Below, piece by piece: positions 49,732-62,316 of a stretch of 64,000 nt of DNA; within the stretch, counting starts at the first letter, position 1, and the number at the start of each line of letters is the position of its first letter. The DNA lies in NCBI RefSeq assembly GCF_002105155.1, contig NW_019029006.1, positions 124,001 to 188,000 of the forward strand, written 5' to 3'. Under the pieces are notes generated by a model. That model worked only from the letters and a program-made list of their open reading frames with translations, was not told where the DNA came from and made no database searches. A program made the translations under genes and the position numbers. Source of the DNA: Lobosporangium transversale (taxonomy: Eukaryota; Mortierellomycota; Mortierellomycetes; Mortierellales; Mortierellaceae).

Positions 49732-52700
49732 ATGGAACAACAACAACAATGGATTCCGGCTTTTGAGGAGCTTGCCGAAAATGTCTCCAAAGCATTGCTC
49801 TCAGACTCACATGAGTATGTTCACGGTGTTGTGCGTCAATTAGAAACTCATAAGCAATCTATCATCACTCTTCTGGAGATACCTGCACCTAATGTCGGCC
49901 ACAGAGCTCAGCTGAAGCTTGGTATGGATAAATGTGTCTATCCCACTAGCACCTTTCTCTCACTTTCTTATTCTCATTTCTTTCCTTTTTGCTTTTTGTT
50001 GTTGGAAGGTAACTTGAAGGTTAAAATGACTCTCCTCTTTCGCCTAATCTAACTTTAAACATTTCTTTAGGCTCGCCGAAAATCAATGGCAGGGTACGCA
50101 CAGTCAATGAGGATTTTATCTCAGAAGCCATTCTTTTGTCAGATCAACTGGAGCTTGATGAATATATTGCTTCTTCACTTCTTGACTATGGTATCGAACG
50201 GAGAGCACGATTCGACCGTACAGCTATTGAAACAGCCATTATTTTGTTCCACAGAGAAAAAATCGCAATGCTCCATATCATTCATGCCATTTTGGATACG
50301 TCAAGTACTTATGATGCACCTACAGAGTTCAGCAGGGCAATAGTCAACTTCAGAGACGATCTCTTGCAAAGTAACTTAGGCAGTAAGGCCCTCAATTTGA
50401 TCGAGAATCTAGAGAAGAAGGCAACAGCTCTCAAGAATGCAATGACTGAGACGTCAACATTGGTGGCACAGCTCGGCATGCCCATAAACGAAGATCGTCT
50501 TGATTTCATCAAGCAGGAGCGCGTTCTAGTTGCCACAATCATGTTTGATATTGCATTTTGCCACGAGCTACCTGCTTCAACGGTTAAATCTACTATTATA
50601 ACCCTGAAGAAAATGAATCTTTCTGATCCACTCGCCATATACCTCACTGTCACTGTCATGGCAGCCTTCGAGGTTTCTCCAGAACATATGCGAATCCGTG
50701 GAAAGTCCAGCGATGATTTTCCCATCTACATGGCTCAAGAGACAATCTTTACTGACTACGCGAGTTTCATCACGGAAAAGAATTGGGCTGTCCCTGCTAT
50801 CGGAGCTGTTATCTTGTTGCAATTTAGTCTATGTATCGGAAATGTCTACCAAAATCGTGGGAACGGCCTGTCAGAGGATGACCTTCAAAGAGTGACTGAG
50901 AACGCTGTTACGTCAGATGCATTTCAATTTATCGCCAATTATATCCTTGGATTCAAGTCGCAGGTGGTGATCAATGGAAACGAGATTGAGGTCCCTTTTA
51001 AGATGTCCAATGCATCGTTGGGTATTTTGGATCAAAATACTGATGGGTTTGAAACTACCGTTGGTAAACCTGTTGCAGTTCGGATGGCTGTTGATGTGCA
51101 AGACCAAATTCTTGTCTTGCTCGAGATGACGATGCGTGATTTCATTATCACTATGCAAACGCTGCTTCGAAAGATCAAGCACAGAGAAGAGGATGTGGTC
51201 GCTCACCAATCATCACTGCGACAATCACAGATGCAATTAGCACACAGGAACGACCTTGATGCATTATTTACTGTCGTTGCTCTTTTGTACAAAGGACGTC
51301 CTGAGGCAGGGATCCGTTTTTGGCCCAATAATGATGATAGACTTTACAGGTTCCTCAAGTGGGGTGTCGATTGCAAGAATACAGCGCGTTCATTCTTTGA
51401 TATGCTGGGGTCACTTGCTACTGGGCCTCAATGCGCTCACTATGCTTATGAATTTTTGAAGAGTAATGGAGGTCGCTACGGGACACAAGGCTCAGCAACG
51501 CCCAACACTCTATGCTCTTGGGGGAAGCTTTTTGAGGCTGTTGACTATTACACAGAGAGACTTAATGCTGAAATTAGTGCCGGGGGACAAGTGGAAAAGA
51601 TCCTACCAGAAGAGGAGGCGCTCCTTAAATCGTTCTTGCATCTTCTTAGTGTTGTAGCTCAGTACTCCGCAGTTGCTCGCTCCGCCATGAACGATTCTAA
51701 ACAGTATCAAGTTATCCATTCACTCTTTCGTTTCTTCATCTGTCCGATCTCTGTGGACCTCAAGGCTAGTATCTTGGATGCTATTGCGGCATTCGCAACA
51801 CCTTCAACTAATAGGAGCGAGACTATTAACATGATATGGGATTATTTGGAGCAAGCAAGAATCCTACCTAAATCATATGCTACACCTTCGCCTGAGCAGA
51901 CACTTTCCGCTGGCGACAAGGGTCCAGTTGTTGCGACGTCGCCTCGTCAAGAACAGGAGAGCTTGGATACTGGAATCGACTATGATATTGAGGAGATTGA
52001 AGCCGCAAATAAGACATTCCCTGAAACTCTCTCGTTCACTCGACTTTTGTGCAATTTGATCCAAGTACCTTTAAACCCAGAGGAGCTTTTGTCTGGCGGG
52101 TCTCCATCGATTTCGTCACAACTTGGATCCAGTTACCGCCAGCCTGGAGTCATCCCTTACGTTCGATTTGTATTGGATAAAATCTTTGTCAAAGCTCTTA
52201 ACAGAACATACCGTGTCACGAACGAAAAATGGAAGGTCGTTGACTCCTGTCTTTGCTTCATGGAGCGATGCCTTCTTTCTTTCGACATTGGTTCTTTTGT
52301 GATTGGAGAGTCCCTCAAAAAGGATCAAGACGACACCAGTATCGAGGCGCAAAGGAAAAACGTTCTTCGCGCTTCTTTGCATCCTGCGTTTGAAGTGTTG
52401 ACGCGTCTCCTTTCAGGTGGAGACGTATTGCATGAAATATTTAGAGTCATCGGGACTGGCGTAGACATTCTGAATAAGGAAGATAAAACAACGCCTTACT
52501 TGAAATCTTCAATCCTTAGATGCTTCAGGATCGTGACCAAGACCATGCAGCTTCAGGATGTTTTCAAGGAGTATATTATCCAGATTCTATTATCATCTGG
52601 TAGCAGAAATTCAGTTTTATCATCGCTAGCACCAATGGAGCAACATTTAGCTTTTAGCCATGCCTCTATTGTTGATATTGCATGCTACATTAACTGTGAT

Positions 52701-55700
52701 GTGAGCTTAGAAATTTGCTCGCTTTCAATTGAGATTCTAGACCGACTCTCCGCATCGCCTCTCTTCACCAGTACAGTAGGCCACAGGAGCACCGCCATCA
52801 ACAGGCTAGTTCGACTCTTGCAAACTTCGTCTCTTTCCAACCAAATTCTCTACGGATTCGCTCAGAAGCTCGAGGAAGAGGAGGATGAGCAGACAGACGA
52901 GTTCGGCGTCCCCCATGCCGACCCGTCTATGGCTATTGACGGGTTAGAATCACACAACGCAGTCCAGAAGCGAGCCATCTTCGCGCCGCCTCCCATCACC
53001 GCCTCCACGGTCCGCCTCCAAATTATGCGCCTTTTACTCGACAACTTGGATGAGTCTCGTAGTCCGCCTTCAATTGCACATTTCTTGCTAGGGTACCCAA
53101 CTGAGTTCAGACTTGCAGGATCTGAGAATGTTGACATCTTGTCCAACAATCTGTCTATTACCGCTCTTAATGTTACTTTGGACTTATTACGCCGTGGTGT
53201 GGATGGACAGGATTTTGACTACACTTCTCTGTCATCCATTCCATTATATATCACTCACCCTCAACTTGCTGCAAAATGCCAAGAGCTTATTTATCGTCTC
53301 TGTGTAGAGCCGGAGACTACGAAGCCAACGATGCGCTATCTCCGAACCAATGAAGCATTCTTTTACAGGCAACTAAAGGCACTTCCTATACGATTCGAGG
53401 AGGGTCTCGAAGGTCCTCATGGCGTTTTTATTCGTCGAGATGGTTCTCAGTTCAGAGCCAACTTTTTCAACCTTCTCTCTCAGCTTTACCAACGCTCATG
53501 GGTCATGCGCACAGCTGCTTTAGAGCTGCGAGTAGCATGCGAAACGAATCAGCGCAGCGAGGCTGTTCGTCTATTATCGCTTATCTTTGACAATACTGAT
53601 AATGCACGCGCCACCAACAGTGACGATTTTATGTTTTCGATCTCGCGAGCTCGTAATGGCAACTTGGTTCAGCCTCGTGTGAAGATCCTGGAGCTTTTAG
53701 ATTCGTTTGACTTTGCTTGGGATGATGACTTGAAGATCAAGGACTTGGAACGCTATTACTTCCCAGATATTTCCGAGGACTCCTGTTTAGAGAAGGATGA
53801 GAACGGTATTGAGTTGTATAACGCACGTAAATTATTCTCACTTCTTGTTGCCCGTAAGTCGCAGCTCGAGAACGAAAATATAATCTCTGGGGTCGCTCAC
53901 AAGGCTGCAGCACATGCAGAGATTGAGGCTATCATGGGACAATGCTTGGCCAAGAATCATGCCAGAAAATTAGAAGCTGCAAGGAGAACAGCGTTTGAAT
54001 CTTGGCGCGAGTTAATCGAGATCACATTAGGTCCTGGTTTCTATTCATTGAAAGTTGAAAAACGTGAAATGATACTTTACGATATCTTGGAAGCTGTGCT
54101 TGCTAAGCTCCAGAGGGACTGTCCAGTCGACATCACTACAATCTTGTCCAAAGTTGTCCTTTCCATCCTTCAACGCCTCCGCTCAGATCACTTCCGACAG
54201 TTCATCTTCCAGGCAACTTCAACCGACCCGAACAAAATGGACACGCGTTTGCCAGCTGAACGACTACATCGTCTCGCCAGAGGGATTATTGCAAGCATTC
54301 TTCGCCCTGGAACATCAGAATCTCGATATAACATGTATTCAGCTCTTGTCAACTATTTTCAGTATACACGATCGGAGGATGATACTCTCAAGAGCGCAAA
54401 AAGCTCATCGCTCTACGCTTCAGATGTTGCAAGGTCGAAGGTAGGCAGCGGCGCTAGAAGTGCCATCGAGCTTGGAAATCAGGTTTTGGTAGCGGAGGCA
54501 GGTGAGCGTCTCTTGGAGATCGTGTGTAGAGATGCTTCAGATGTCGATCAAGTTTGCAAGATCGCTGCGTTCACGCTTCTGAATACGTTATATGGCTTAT
54601 TTGAGAAAGAGACTACCAACCGTGTGCTGGTGCATTTGGTTCAACGTAACTATTTAAAGCATTTTATTGATATCATGGCTCGGGAGGATCTTGAACTGCA
54701 AGCATGCGTCAAAGGCCGTGTGAGCAGAATGCCGATTTTGAGTGAGGCAAGGATGACCTTATTCTTGCGTATTGCTCAACGTAGGGATGGAGCTGAGCAG
54801 TTACTTGAGTATGGCTTTTTCGATGTCCTTACAAACTCTTCAGCTGTCATTGACATTCGATCCAACCTGGATTCTGCTGGTAAGTCACTTTTTTTTTTTT
54901 TTTTTTTTTTTTCCCTCTTTTTCTTCAGTAGCACTGGGGCTGATAAGTGTGAATTATGTTTATCCTCGTCACCAATCAGACTTTGGTCCATTTGAGCAAA
55001 CAGAGAGCAATCTTTATCACAACATTGTCTATCCTATGCTTCAAGTCGCCGTTGCGATCCTCGCCAATCTTGGCCGAAACCATCGTACAGCCACATCCAA
55101 GGTATAATACACAACTTGTTTGATTGATTAATGGGCAAGTTGAAATATGTGCAAGAATGATCTATGGATCCCTTGCTAAGAAAAAACGAATCAATTTCAC
55201 ATAGGCCGAATTATTTGTGACTAGTCATCAGGACACTTTTGCTTCTATTCTGAGAGATAGCGATGTGCCAACCACAATTAATTCTCTTCGTGAGCTGCGT
55301 GTCATCACCGCTTTTCTAAACCAGCTTGCTGGCCACATCGCAACCAAGTCAGCAGTGAGTGTCCTTTTCCTCCTGTTTTTTTTTTAGCATTGTGTCTGAT
55401 AATTTTCTTGAAACTTACAATCTCTGTAAATTCTATCTCAACAACTGTGTTCGGGGCCACAGTCTGCAGCATCCGTCTTTGGTCCTTTGCATAATCTCTT
55501 GTTAGCACTGATCCCTAAGTACTTTTCTGCTGATCAATGGTCACAATCTCTTCAACCTGTCAGTGACGCTGAAAAGATGATGGCAACCACATTAGCTCCT
55601 GCATTGACTGCTAGAAGTGGAACATCATTGTTCGAGCGAGATGCTAAGAACTTTGCTCGAGATATTTGCAAAAACTTGTTGTCGTATTGTCAAATCAGCA

Positions 55701-56880
55701 CAGAAAATGTCAATCGTACAGGTAATATTCATGTAGTACATAATTCTGTTTATTTTAGTTGAAAAAAAAAAAAAAAAAAAAAATTGACACTCCAAAACAT
55801 CTTTATAGCATCCAAATCATTTACACCTCTATTCACTTGGACGATTTCAAATCTGGTCAGTGGCCATGATTCGGTTGCAGTACCGTCATTGGCGACGTTA
55901 GTCGGCTTTATGAGCCGCACGACCAATGATGTTCAAGAGGCTCTGCTTCGCCATCAAACACAAGTAATCAAACTAGATAACATTGCGTCTTTGACTCCTG
56001 AGGAAAAACAGGATATTTTGCAGTCTTCGGATGAAGATTACCTGGATGAGCTTGTTGCAATCCAGAGGGATCAGCTTGCAGTTCAAGTGCTTCAAAAGAT
56101 GCTACTATCGTCCACTCAGGAGATCATGTCGGATCTCTGTAAGTGAGAATATGATGAATGATATACAAATGTTCGTTCCTGGGACGGATATACCTAAGCT
56201 CATAGACTCACCTTTTTATACACATATACTCACTTATAGACTTGCTTGAGATATCATTAACTGTGTTTTGGAGACATTTGGAATATTACCTTGGACAATA
56301 CGGAGGTCTGTTAGACGGTACAGCGTCGCAATCAAGATTGGGAGTCTCACGGTTTGGGCACAATAGTGTATTCAGTGGATTTGAATCGGGTGCTGGTACT
56401 AGTGCTGGGGGAGGCTCTGTTGGCGTATCTTCACTTAGTTTTGCGCGGAACAGCGGATTTGGAGGATTTGGTACTGCGTCGTCGATGGCAACAAGTAACG
56501 GATCAGGCGATTTTGGCATTAGTCTGAATACAAGCCAAAGTGTGAACCAGAGTTTATCCAAGAACTTTAAGCCCACTCTCGCGGAAGCACAGGCATTGAA
56601 GAGGGACGCGGGACATATGATTAAACCTGTTTTGGATAACATTGCCAGCCTTGACTTGGTGAGTTTTCAGTCTTTAATCACTTTGTTTTCATTCATTTAG
56701 AATAAGCGGGTTACTATACAGACAAAGGTAGATTGTTTAAGCTAACAACTCTTTGCCTTTTTCTTTTACTGCAATTGGCTATTCTAGACACAAGAGAGGA
56801 TGAGATGGGATAGTAGTTCAAGGAATAGTTTTATTGAACTACTTGTGCGCAATATCCGTGCTCTAGTAGAGCGCACCTAA
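49732..56880 (+). CDS. NUP192: Nucleoporin Nup192/NUP205
   Basis: Inner-ring scaffold nucleoporin, an alpha-solenoid that binds Nic96/Nup53 in the nuclear pore. Exons 49732-49921, 50071-54879, 54980-55101, 55205-55354, 55463-55721, 55809-56138, 56240-56658 and 56788-56880 give exactly 2123 residues, near the family size (about 1700-2000). Diagnostic features are the N-terminal helical region with SEAILLSDQLELDEYIASSL (NUP205 SEAFILSDLFDIGE), an alpha-helical composition throughout, the segment CSWGKLFEAVDYYTERL, and the C-terminal LVRNIRALVERT. Exon 2 alone is 4.8 kb. A Gly/Ser/Phe-rich insertion sits near residues 1900-1970 (56330-56520), with FG and GFG motifs, which are unusual for this scaffold protein. 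The intron at 54880 has a T tract and that at 55722 an A tract. Confidence 0.88.
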
Positions 56881-57358
56881 AAAAAAGACTCGCTTTAAAA
56901 AGCAAAATAAATTTACAGTATTACAACAACCACAGCTTACATGCAAAAAGAAGTATATCAATCATCGTCAATGCCAAACGAAAAGTCATATTATGTGGCT
57001 GTCATAGTCAAGCACGCGTATTTTCAGCCCTAAAGGAGCCAAATGAAAATTCTCAATCAAGATTGCAGTCCGGCGAATGTTTACGCAGAAGTCGTCTTTC
57101 CTACTCAGACACACAACAAACGACAATCATCAACCTTGCTTTGCCTTTGCCTTGCGCTGCAACTGTTGGAGATTCTGTCTAATTAATCTTTTTTTTTTTT
57201 CTTCAATTCTTTGCTGTATGTACATTGTCGCATCAATCTGTCTATGCAACGAAAACTCCACTAATAAACTGACCATCAATCGTTCTCTAACCCAATCAAC
57301 CCGTAGGCCAGAACTGAAAAAAAAAAAAAAAAAAAATAAATAAATTCGTTCAACAGCA
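56881..57358. promoter_or_regulatory. Nup192 3' region and CDC6 promoter
   Basis: 478 bases between tandem plus-strand genes. It contains ACGCGT at 57014-57019 and an A20 run (about 57317-57336) just upstream of the CDC6 start. No gene is seen. Confidence 0.5.
57014..57019. promoter_or_regulatory. MCB box (ACGCGT) upstream of CDC6
   Basis: Perfect MluI cell-cycle box 340 bases upstream of the Cdc6/Cdc18 start. In fission yeast MBF drives cdc18 through such boxes at G1/S, so this is a plausible regulatory site. A single hexamer is weak evidence, because the same hexamer also occurs elsewhere in the window. Confidence 0.35.
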
Positions 57359-60237
57359 ATGTCAGTCAACTTCCTCCGAAAGCGTGCCATCGTCGTCTTC
57401 TCGGACGACGAGAGCCAGGACAGTGAAGGTAAAAACGAGAATGAATGACTTTTAAGCGTCATGAGCAACCTCATCAAGTTGTCTTGAAAACTTTACTGCT
57501 TTCGAAGCGACATACTTATCGATAAATCTTCCCTATCTCACTTTTTTATACCATTATATGGCCTGGTAGCTTGGCCATCCTCCCCTTGCAAGAGACGCTC
57601 TAGAATTCTATCAGATCAACTTCTCTTGAAGGATACAGATGTGATTCCTGCACCCAATTTCGCTCAATGTCTGGCGGACGGGTTATCTGAGGACGAGCAC
57701 GATGATTTGGCCAAGCCTCTCAAGCAAGAAAAGGAGGCTCAAGCTATAGTTGAAGTGATGGAAAAAAAAGAAGGAGAAAAGTCTAAAGCCATTCAAAAGA
57801 CCATAATGACACGGAGAGCAAGAGCTGTGTCAGATGTCAGGGCTGCATTGAAGTCTTCTTCCTTCTCGCCCTCGTTGTCCTTATCAGAGACATCTCCGTT
57901 ATCACTTGTGTCCACAAAACCTTGCAGTAGCACCGAGACTATCACGCCACCGATGACGCCTACGCGCAGGAGTACTCGACAACAGCAGCAGGCTGTTCAC
58001 GGCATGGGCTCAACGACTGATAGCGTTGAAGTACCACCTAACACACCCAGAAGGGTCTCTTCATCTTTTGCAGGTACAGGAATAATGACTCCCAAAACTC
58101 CCACACGAACGGCACTCTCATGCAGTGTAAGCGGCAGTAATAATGATGTGGTAGCAAAAGGAGTTACAACCACCAGTCAAAGCACAGGTCTGACGCCAGC
58201 GATGAATAGAATGATGAGGTTGTCTAAAGGTGTGAATTTGATAGTCACGACATGATTTTTGTTTGGATATAAGCGTACCTGATTCGCGTTTTATATTGTT
58301 TATGCTCAACTAACAGCCATCCAATGTAAACGATTGACAAATGATATTTATTGTTGATAGAGAACATGAGCAATGCGACTCCTGTGACATTTAATGCTAA
58401 GGGAAGGAAATCTACCCGAAGCACACAGGGTGAGAACGAGAATACTACCAAGGTCCCTGGATATTCAACCCCTAGGCGACTGCAGAGATCTATGACACAT
58501 TCAGGAGTGACTGATACAGCTGTCCCATTTAAGGCACAATTGCACTCGCCTCCTTTGACAGGGTCTTCTCCAAACGTGAACACGTACAGCAGCAGGTCAA
58601 CACCTGCAGCAACGGGACTACTTGGATTCTACCAAGATGCAAAAACAATGTTTAGGCGTACAACTGAGCCACATAGACTTATTGGACGCGTTGCTGAGCG
58701 AGAGATGATCCAAACATTCTGTAAGGATCATATTCTGACAGCCAAGGCTGGGTCACTGTATATTTCAGGCCAACCTGGCACGGGAAAGACTGCACTGTTG
58801 AAAGAGATTATGCGGGATATGGAGCCTGAGATGAAGGCTGCAGAGCACAGGATTAAAACTGTGATGGTTAACTGCATGACGATCAAAGATCCGAAACTCG
58901 TTTATATGAAGCTATTGCAGGAATTAGGTTTGACTGTAGACAAGTCGAAAGACAAAGAAAAGGATATAACAGTCAAGGCGCTTGAATCCCTTTTTCTTTC
59001 TTCCAATGATGCTAAAAAGAATAAGCCCATGTAGTAAGGCCTAATATCTTTGTATCGCTTACAACAGATTTTTTTTACTTTATTTTGTTTTATACACGCT
59101 TCTTATCCTTTAATGTGTTAGTAATCGAATTCTTTTTTCATTCGCGATAGTGTTGTCATCCTGGACGAGATTGATCAACTGTTGACAAAGGATCAGGAAG
59201 TACTCTATAAACTCTTTGAATGGTCTTCAATGGAAGGCTCTAGATTGACGCTGTTCGGCATTGCTAACGCGCTCGATATGACAGATCGATTCCTGCCTCG
59301 ACTCAAAGCCCGAAACTGTGAACCACAGCTGCTAAACTTCAATCCATATCAAGTGGCAGAAATCCGTGCTATCATCATGGACCGTTTGTTCTCTCTGGAG
59401 GGAAAAGATGCCGATAGAGATGAGAAGGATGAGAAAGAGACAGCCACAAAGGTTCGTGTCGCACCATTAATGCAAAGGCCTGCCATTGAACTCTGTGCGC
59501 GTAAGGTAGCAGCTGCGACAGGTGATTTGAGAAAAGCGCTTGATATTTGCCGGCAAACAATCGAGATGGTAGAGATAGAGGCCAAGAAGAAGGAACGTAT
59601 TGAAAAGCTGCAGCTAAAGCGCGGAGGCTCGCCTTTGTCAGAGATCCGTTTGGCCAATCTGGAAAACCAAGTTGCAGGAGGTGCGCTTGATGCAGATCAC
59701 CTTACTATCTCTCGTCGTCAAACGGGTTCATTTGTGGACTCTATGTCTGCAGGGTCAGGCGTCACAATCCCTACTATGACGACACCAATGACGTCACCCA
59801 TGAGTTTACAAGACGCACCCAAGGTGACAGTGGAGCATGTCAAAAGAGCTTTGGCGTCAGCGTTTGGATCACCTGTAGTTCAGAAAATGAAGGCGCTGAA
59901 CGTTCATCAAAAAATTGTCCTATCAGTAATGGTGATGAAGATTCAAAGCGGCAAGGCAGCGGACTGTGAAGTTGGCAAGGTGTTTGATCATTATACTGCG
60001 ACATGTCGATCGAGTAATAAGGTCAGCGCAGTCAATCGGGGTGAGTACCAGGATCTGATCAATATGCTCGAGGCCAACGGTCTGATCACACTAAGCAAGG
60101 CCAAAGAGGAGCGGCTACGCAAGATTGGGTTGGTGCCTCGAGAAAGCGAAGTTCTGGATGCAGTCAAGGGTCAGGACATTTTGGACACTATCCTAGCAAA
60201 ATCTGGCCTTAAGCTAGGCGAATCGACAGATGTGTAG
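57359..60237 (+). CDS. CDC6: Cdc6/Cdc18 replication licensing ATPase
   Basis: AAA+ protein that, with ORC and Cdt1, loads MCM2-7 at origins in G1. Exons 57359-57428, 57570-58229, 58361-59030 and 59151-60237 give 828 residues in frame. The N-terminal 350 residues are disordered, with CDK consensus sites SPCKRR, MTPTRR, NTPRR, KTPTR and STPRR. The AAA+ core has RLIGRVAEREMIQTFC, Walker A SGQPGTGKTALL, Walker B VVILDEIDQL, sensor 1 FGIANALDMTDRFLPRL and sensor 2 GDLRKALDICRQ. The C-terminal winged helix has VHQKIVLSVMVMKIQ and SAVNRGEYQDLINMLEANGL. No BAH domain is present, which argues against Orc1. The protein is longer than yeast Cdc6 (about 513), mainly in the N-terminus and in a linker with Met/Thr-rich repeats near 59750-59820. 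Confidence 0.93.
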
Positions 60238-61791
60238 AGTGAGATGTGTATTCGTGTACTCTTTCTTTTTATATTACTTTTCATTTGGTAATCGCTTGCG
60301 TCCATATTATTGTCTATACCCTCCTTCTTTTCTGTAGTCACTATTATTCATATTTGCTCCGTCTCATTCCCCTCTTTCAATCAACTGCTTCTTGTCAATG
60401 GTACGATGCAGTGAGATGCTTTGGTCACTTGACAACAACTCATCTCTTACATTACAATTATAACACACTCAATCTCTCCTCTCCTTTCCTACCCTCACTT
60501 TGACTACCTTTCTCTTTCTCTTCTTTCGTCCTTGTTTGTGTGCTTTTATATTTTTTTTAACTCAGATGCAAAGCGCCAATCGACCTGAGTGGATATTTAG
60601 CAATTCCTACCTTTGCTCAGCTGCTCACAGTATTTTGCTCTCGATTGAGTAATTGAATTTGAAATGCAGGTTACTGAAGTTTGCTGAATAAAAAAATTGC
60701 CCCAATTATTTGTTGCACTAAACTATACTAAAGGATGGGAATGAATTGAGGGGTCATGCTTATGCAAAAAAAATATCAATTCAATAATGTTCAAAGGGCG
60801 TTGTGGAAGATATATAAATACGATCATTCAGGTTCATTTAATCTTCTGGTCCAGGCGCGCGGAATAGAGAATAACATGTGTCAATTGTGAGTAGAGAGAG
60901 CATTGACCATGCAGCAGCAGCAAGTGAGAAATGGGTCCTTGGTGTCCTTAACTATTTTTTTTAGTCTTCTTTTCTCCTTCCCTCGAGCCCATCCCATACC
61001 GACTTCAACCAATCTCATGAACAATTCACTTGAACAGTTTTGATCCAAGACACAAAACAGATTGCTGAAACTCTTTTTTGTGTTCACTTGGGCGTGAAAA
61101 ATGGAACACTATACATACATTTCTTTTCTTCATTATCCCGGACGGGGTAGCTTCTCTCATTCTTCTTCAATGTTCCCGACAAATGATCGGAATGGGAAAG
61201 GGTCCTTAATCCTATACTTTTTTTTTATGGCTATGCGTACCAATATGGATGTGAGTGTGGAAGTGTGGAAGTGTCATTGTTTGTATCCAATTAACATGTG
61301 TTCTTTTGTTTTAAAAAGCGCGCGCATGCCATGCTAGTGCAGTTTAACTTTTATGTCGACACTTCTTGACAGGAACGGGAGAAGGAGGAAAGAAAGAGTT
61401 GTGACCAGCCACATAGTTCGCCTTCGTGCAAAGTTCGTATGTATTATTTTGGGTCTATGATGTTTCCTGATACCCTATTGGCGTTACGGGAACATAAGAA
61501 ACAAAATAAGGAGAGGAAGGGAACAAGCGTAGTTGCAATATGACTGGGACGACTGTAACTGTTTACATCTCTATGCCAGAAGTCCCTAATGATAGTCTAT
61601 TGTCGGATCGATTTGTTTGATATCCTGTGATTTTCACCTGAAAGTGAACCATGCACCTTGAAAATAAAAAAAACGGACGAAAGAGAGTGGTGACAATGGT
61701 GAAGATGACACTGGTATACCTTTTCATTTAAGATATTCATATTGTCATTGTCTCTTGGCCCGTCCTCATTGCTTTTCTCCAATCTACTTTT

Positions 61792-61822
<31 letters not shown>

Positions 61823-62063
61823 CCTTCTCTGCCCCTGTGACAAGTCAGTCGGCCACCTTTAAAGCTGTTTTCTAAAATGCCATGTGCGAAATTACTATTA
61901 AATGAGGGAGTTTTTTTTAAAAATAATTTAATTCATGTCTATAGTCAGCACGCGCTCTATCATATGGCAGGGCTCTCACACTTCTCACCACACATTAACG
62001 CACACTCACACTTCCTTTGTCTCTACCATTCATTCCCTTTTCTCTTTCCTAATTTCATTACTT

Positions 62064-62098
<35 letters not shown>

Positions 62099-62316
62099 CC
62101 TTATCTCTATTCATCCCATCCTTCTCATTCTTTTTCAATCCACTCCTCCTTTTCCTCGCCGCGTATATACCTCCTTTTACACTTACGTTGCATTATACTT
62201 TTATTTATTTTTCCTCCTCGCTTTTGCTTTCTCTTCTACTCAACCCAGGATTCAATACATCTATCCCCCGCCCTTTGCTTCTCCGTTGTTTACAATAACC
62301 TTTCTTCGATACAGAA
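60238..62316. other. 2-kb intergenic region
   Basis: Contains the 3' flank of CDC6 and a long pyrimidine-rich stretch (61780-62316) that is probably the promoter/leader of the next gene. That stretch has T runs at about 61792-61822 and 62066-62098. No convincing gene is seen on either strand. Confidence 0.5.
62066..62098. repeat. T33 homopolymer
   Basis: Run of 33 T in the pyrimidine-rich leader, about 220 bases upstream of the start at 62317. Confidence 0.9.
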
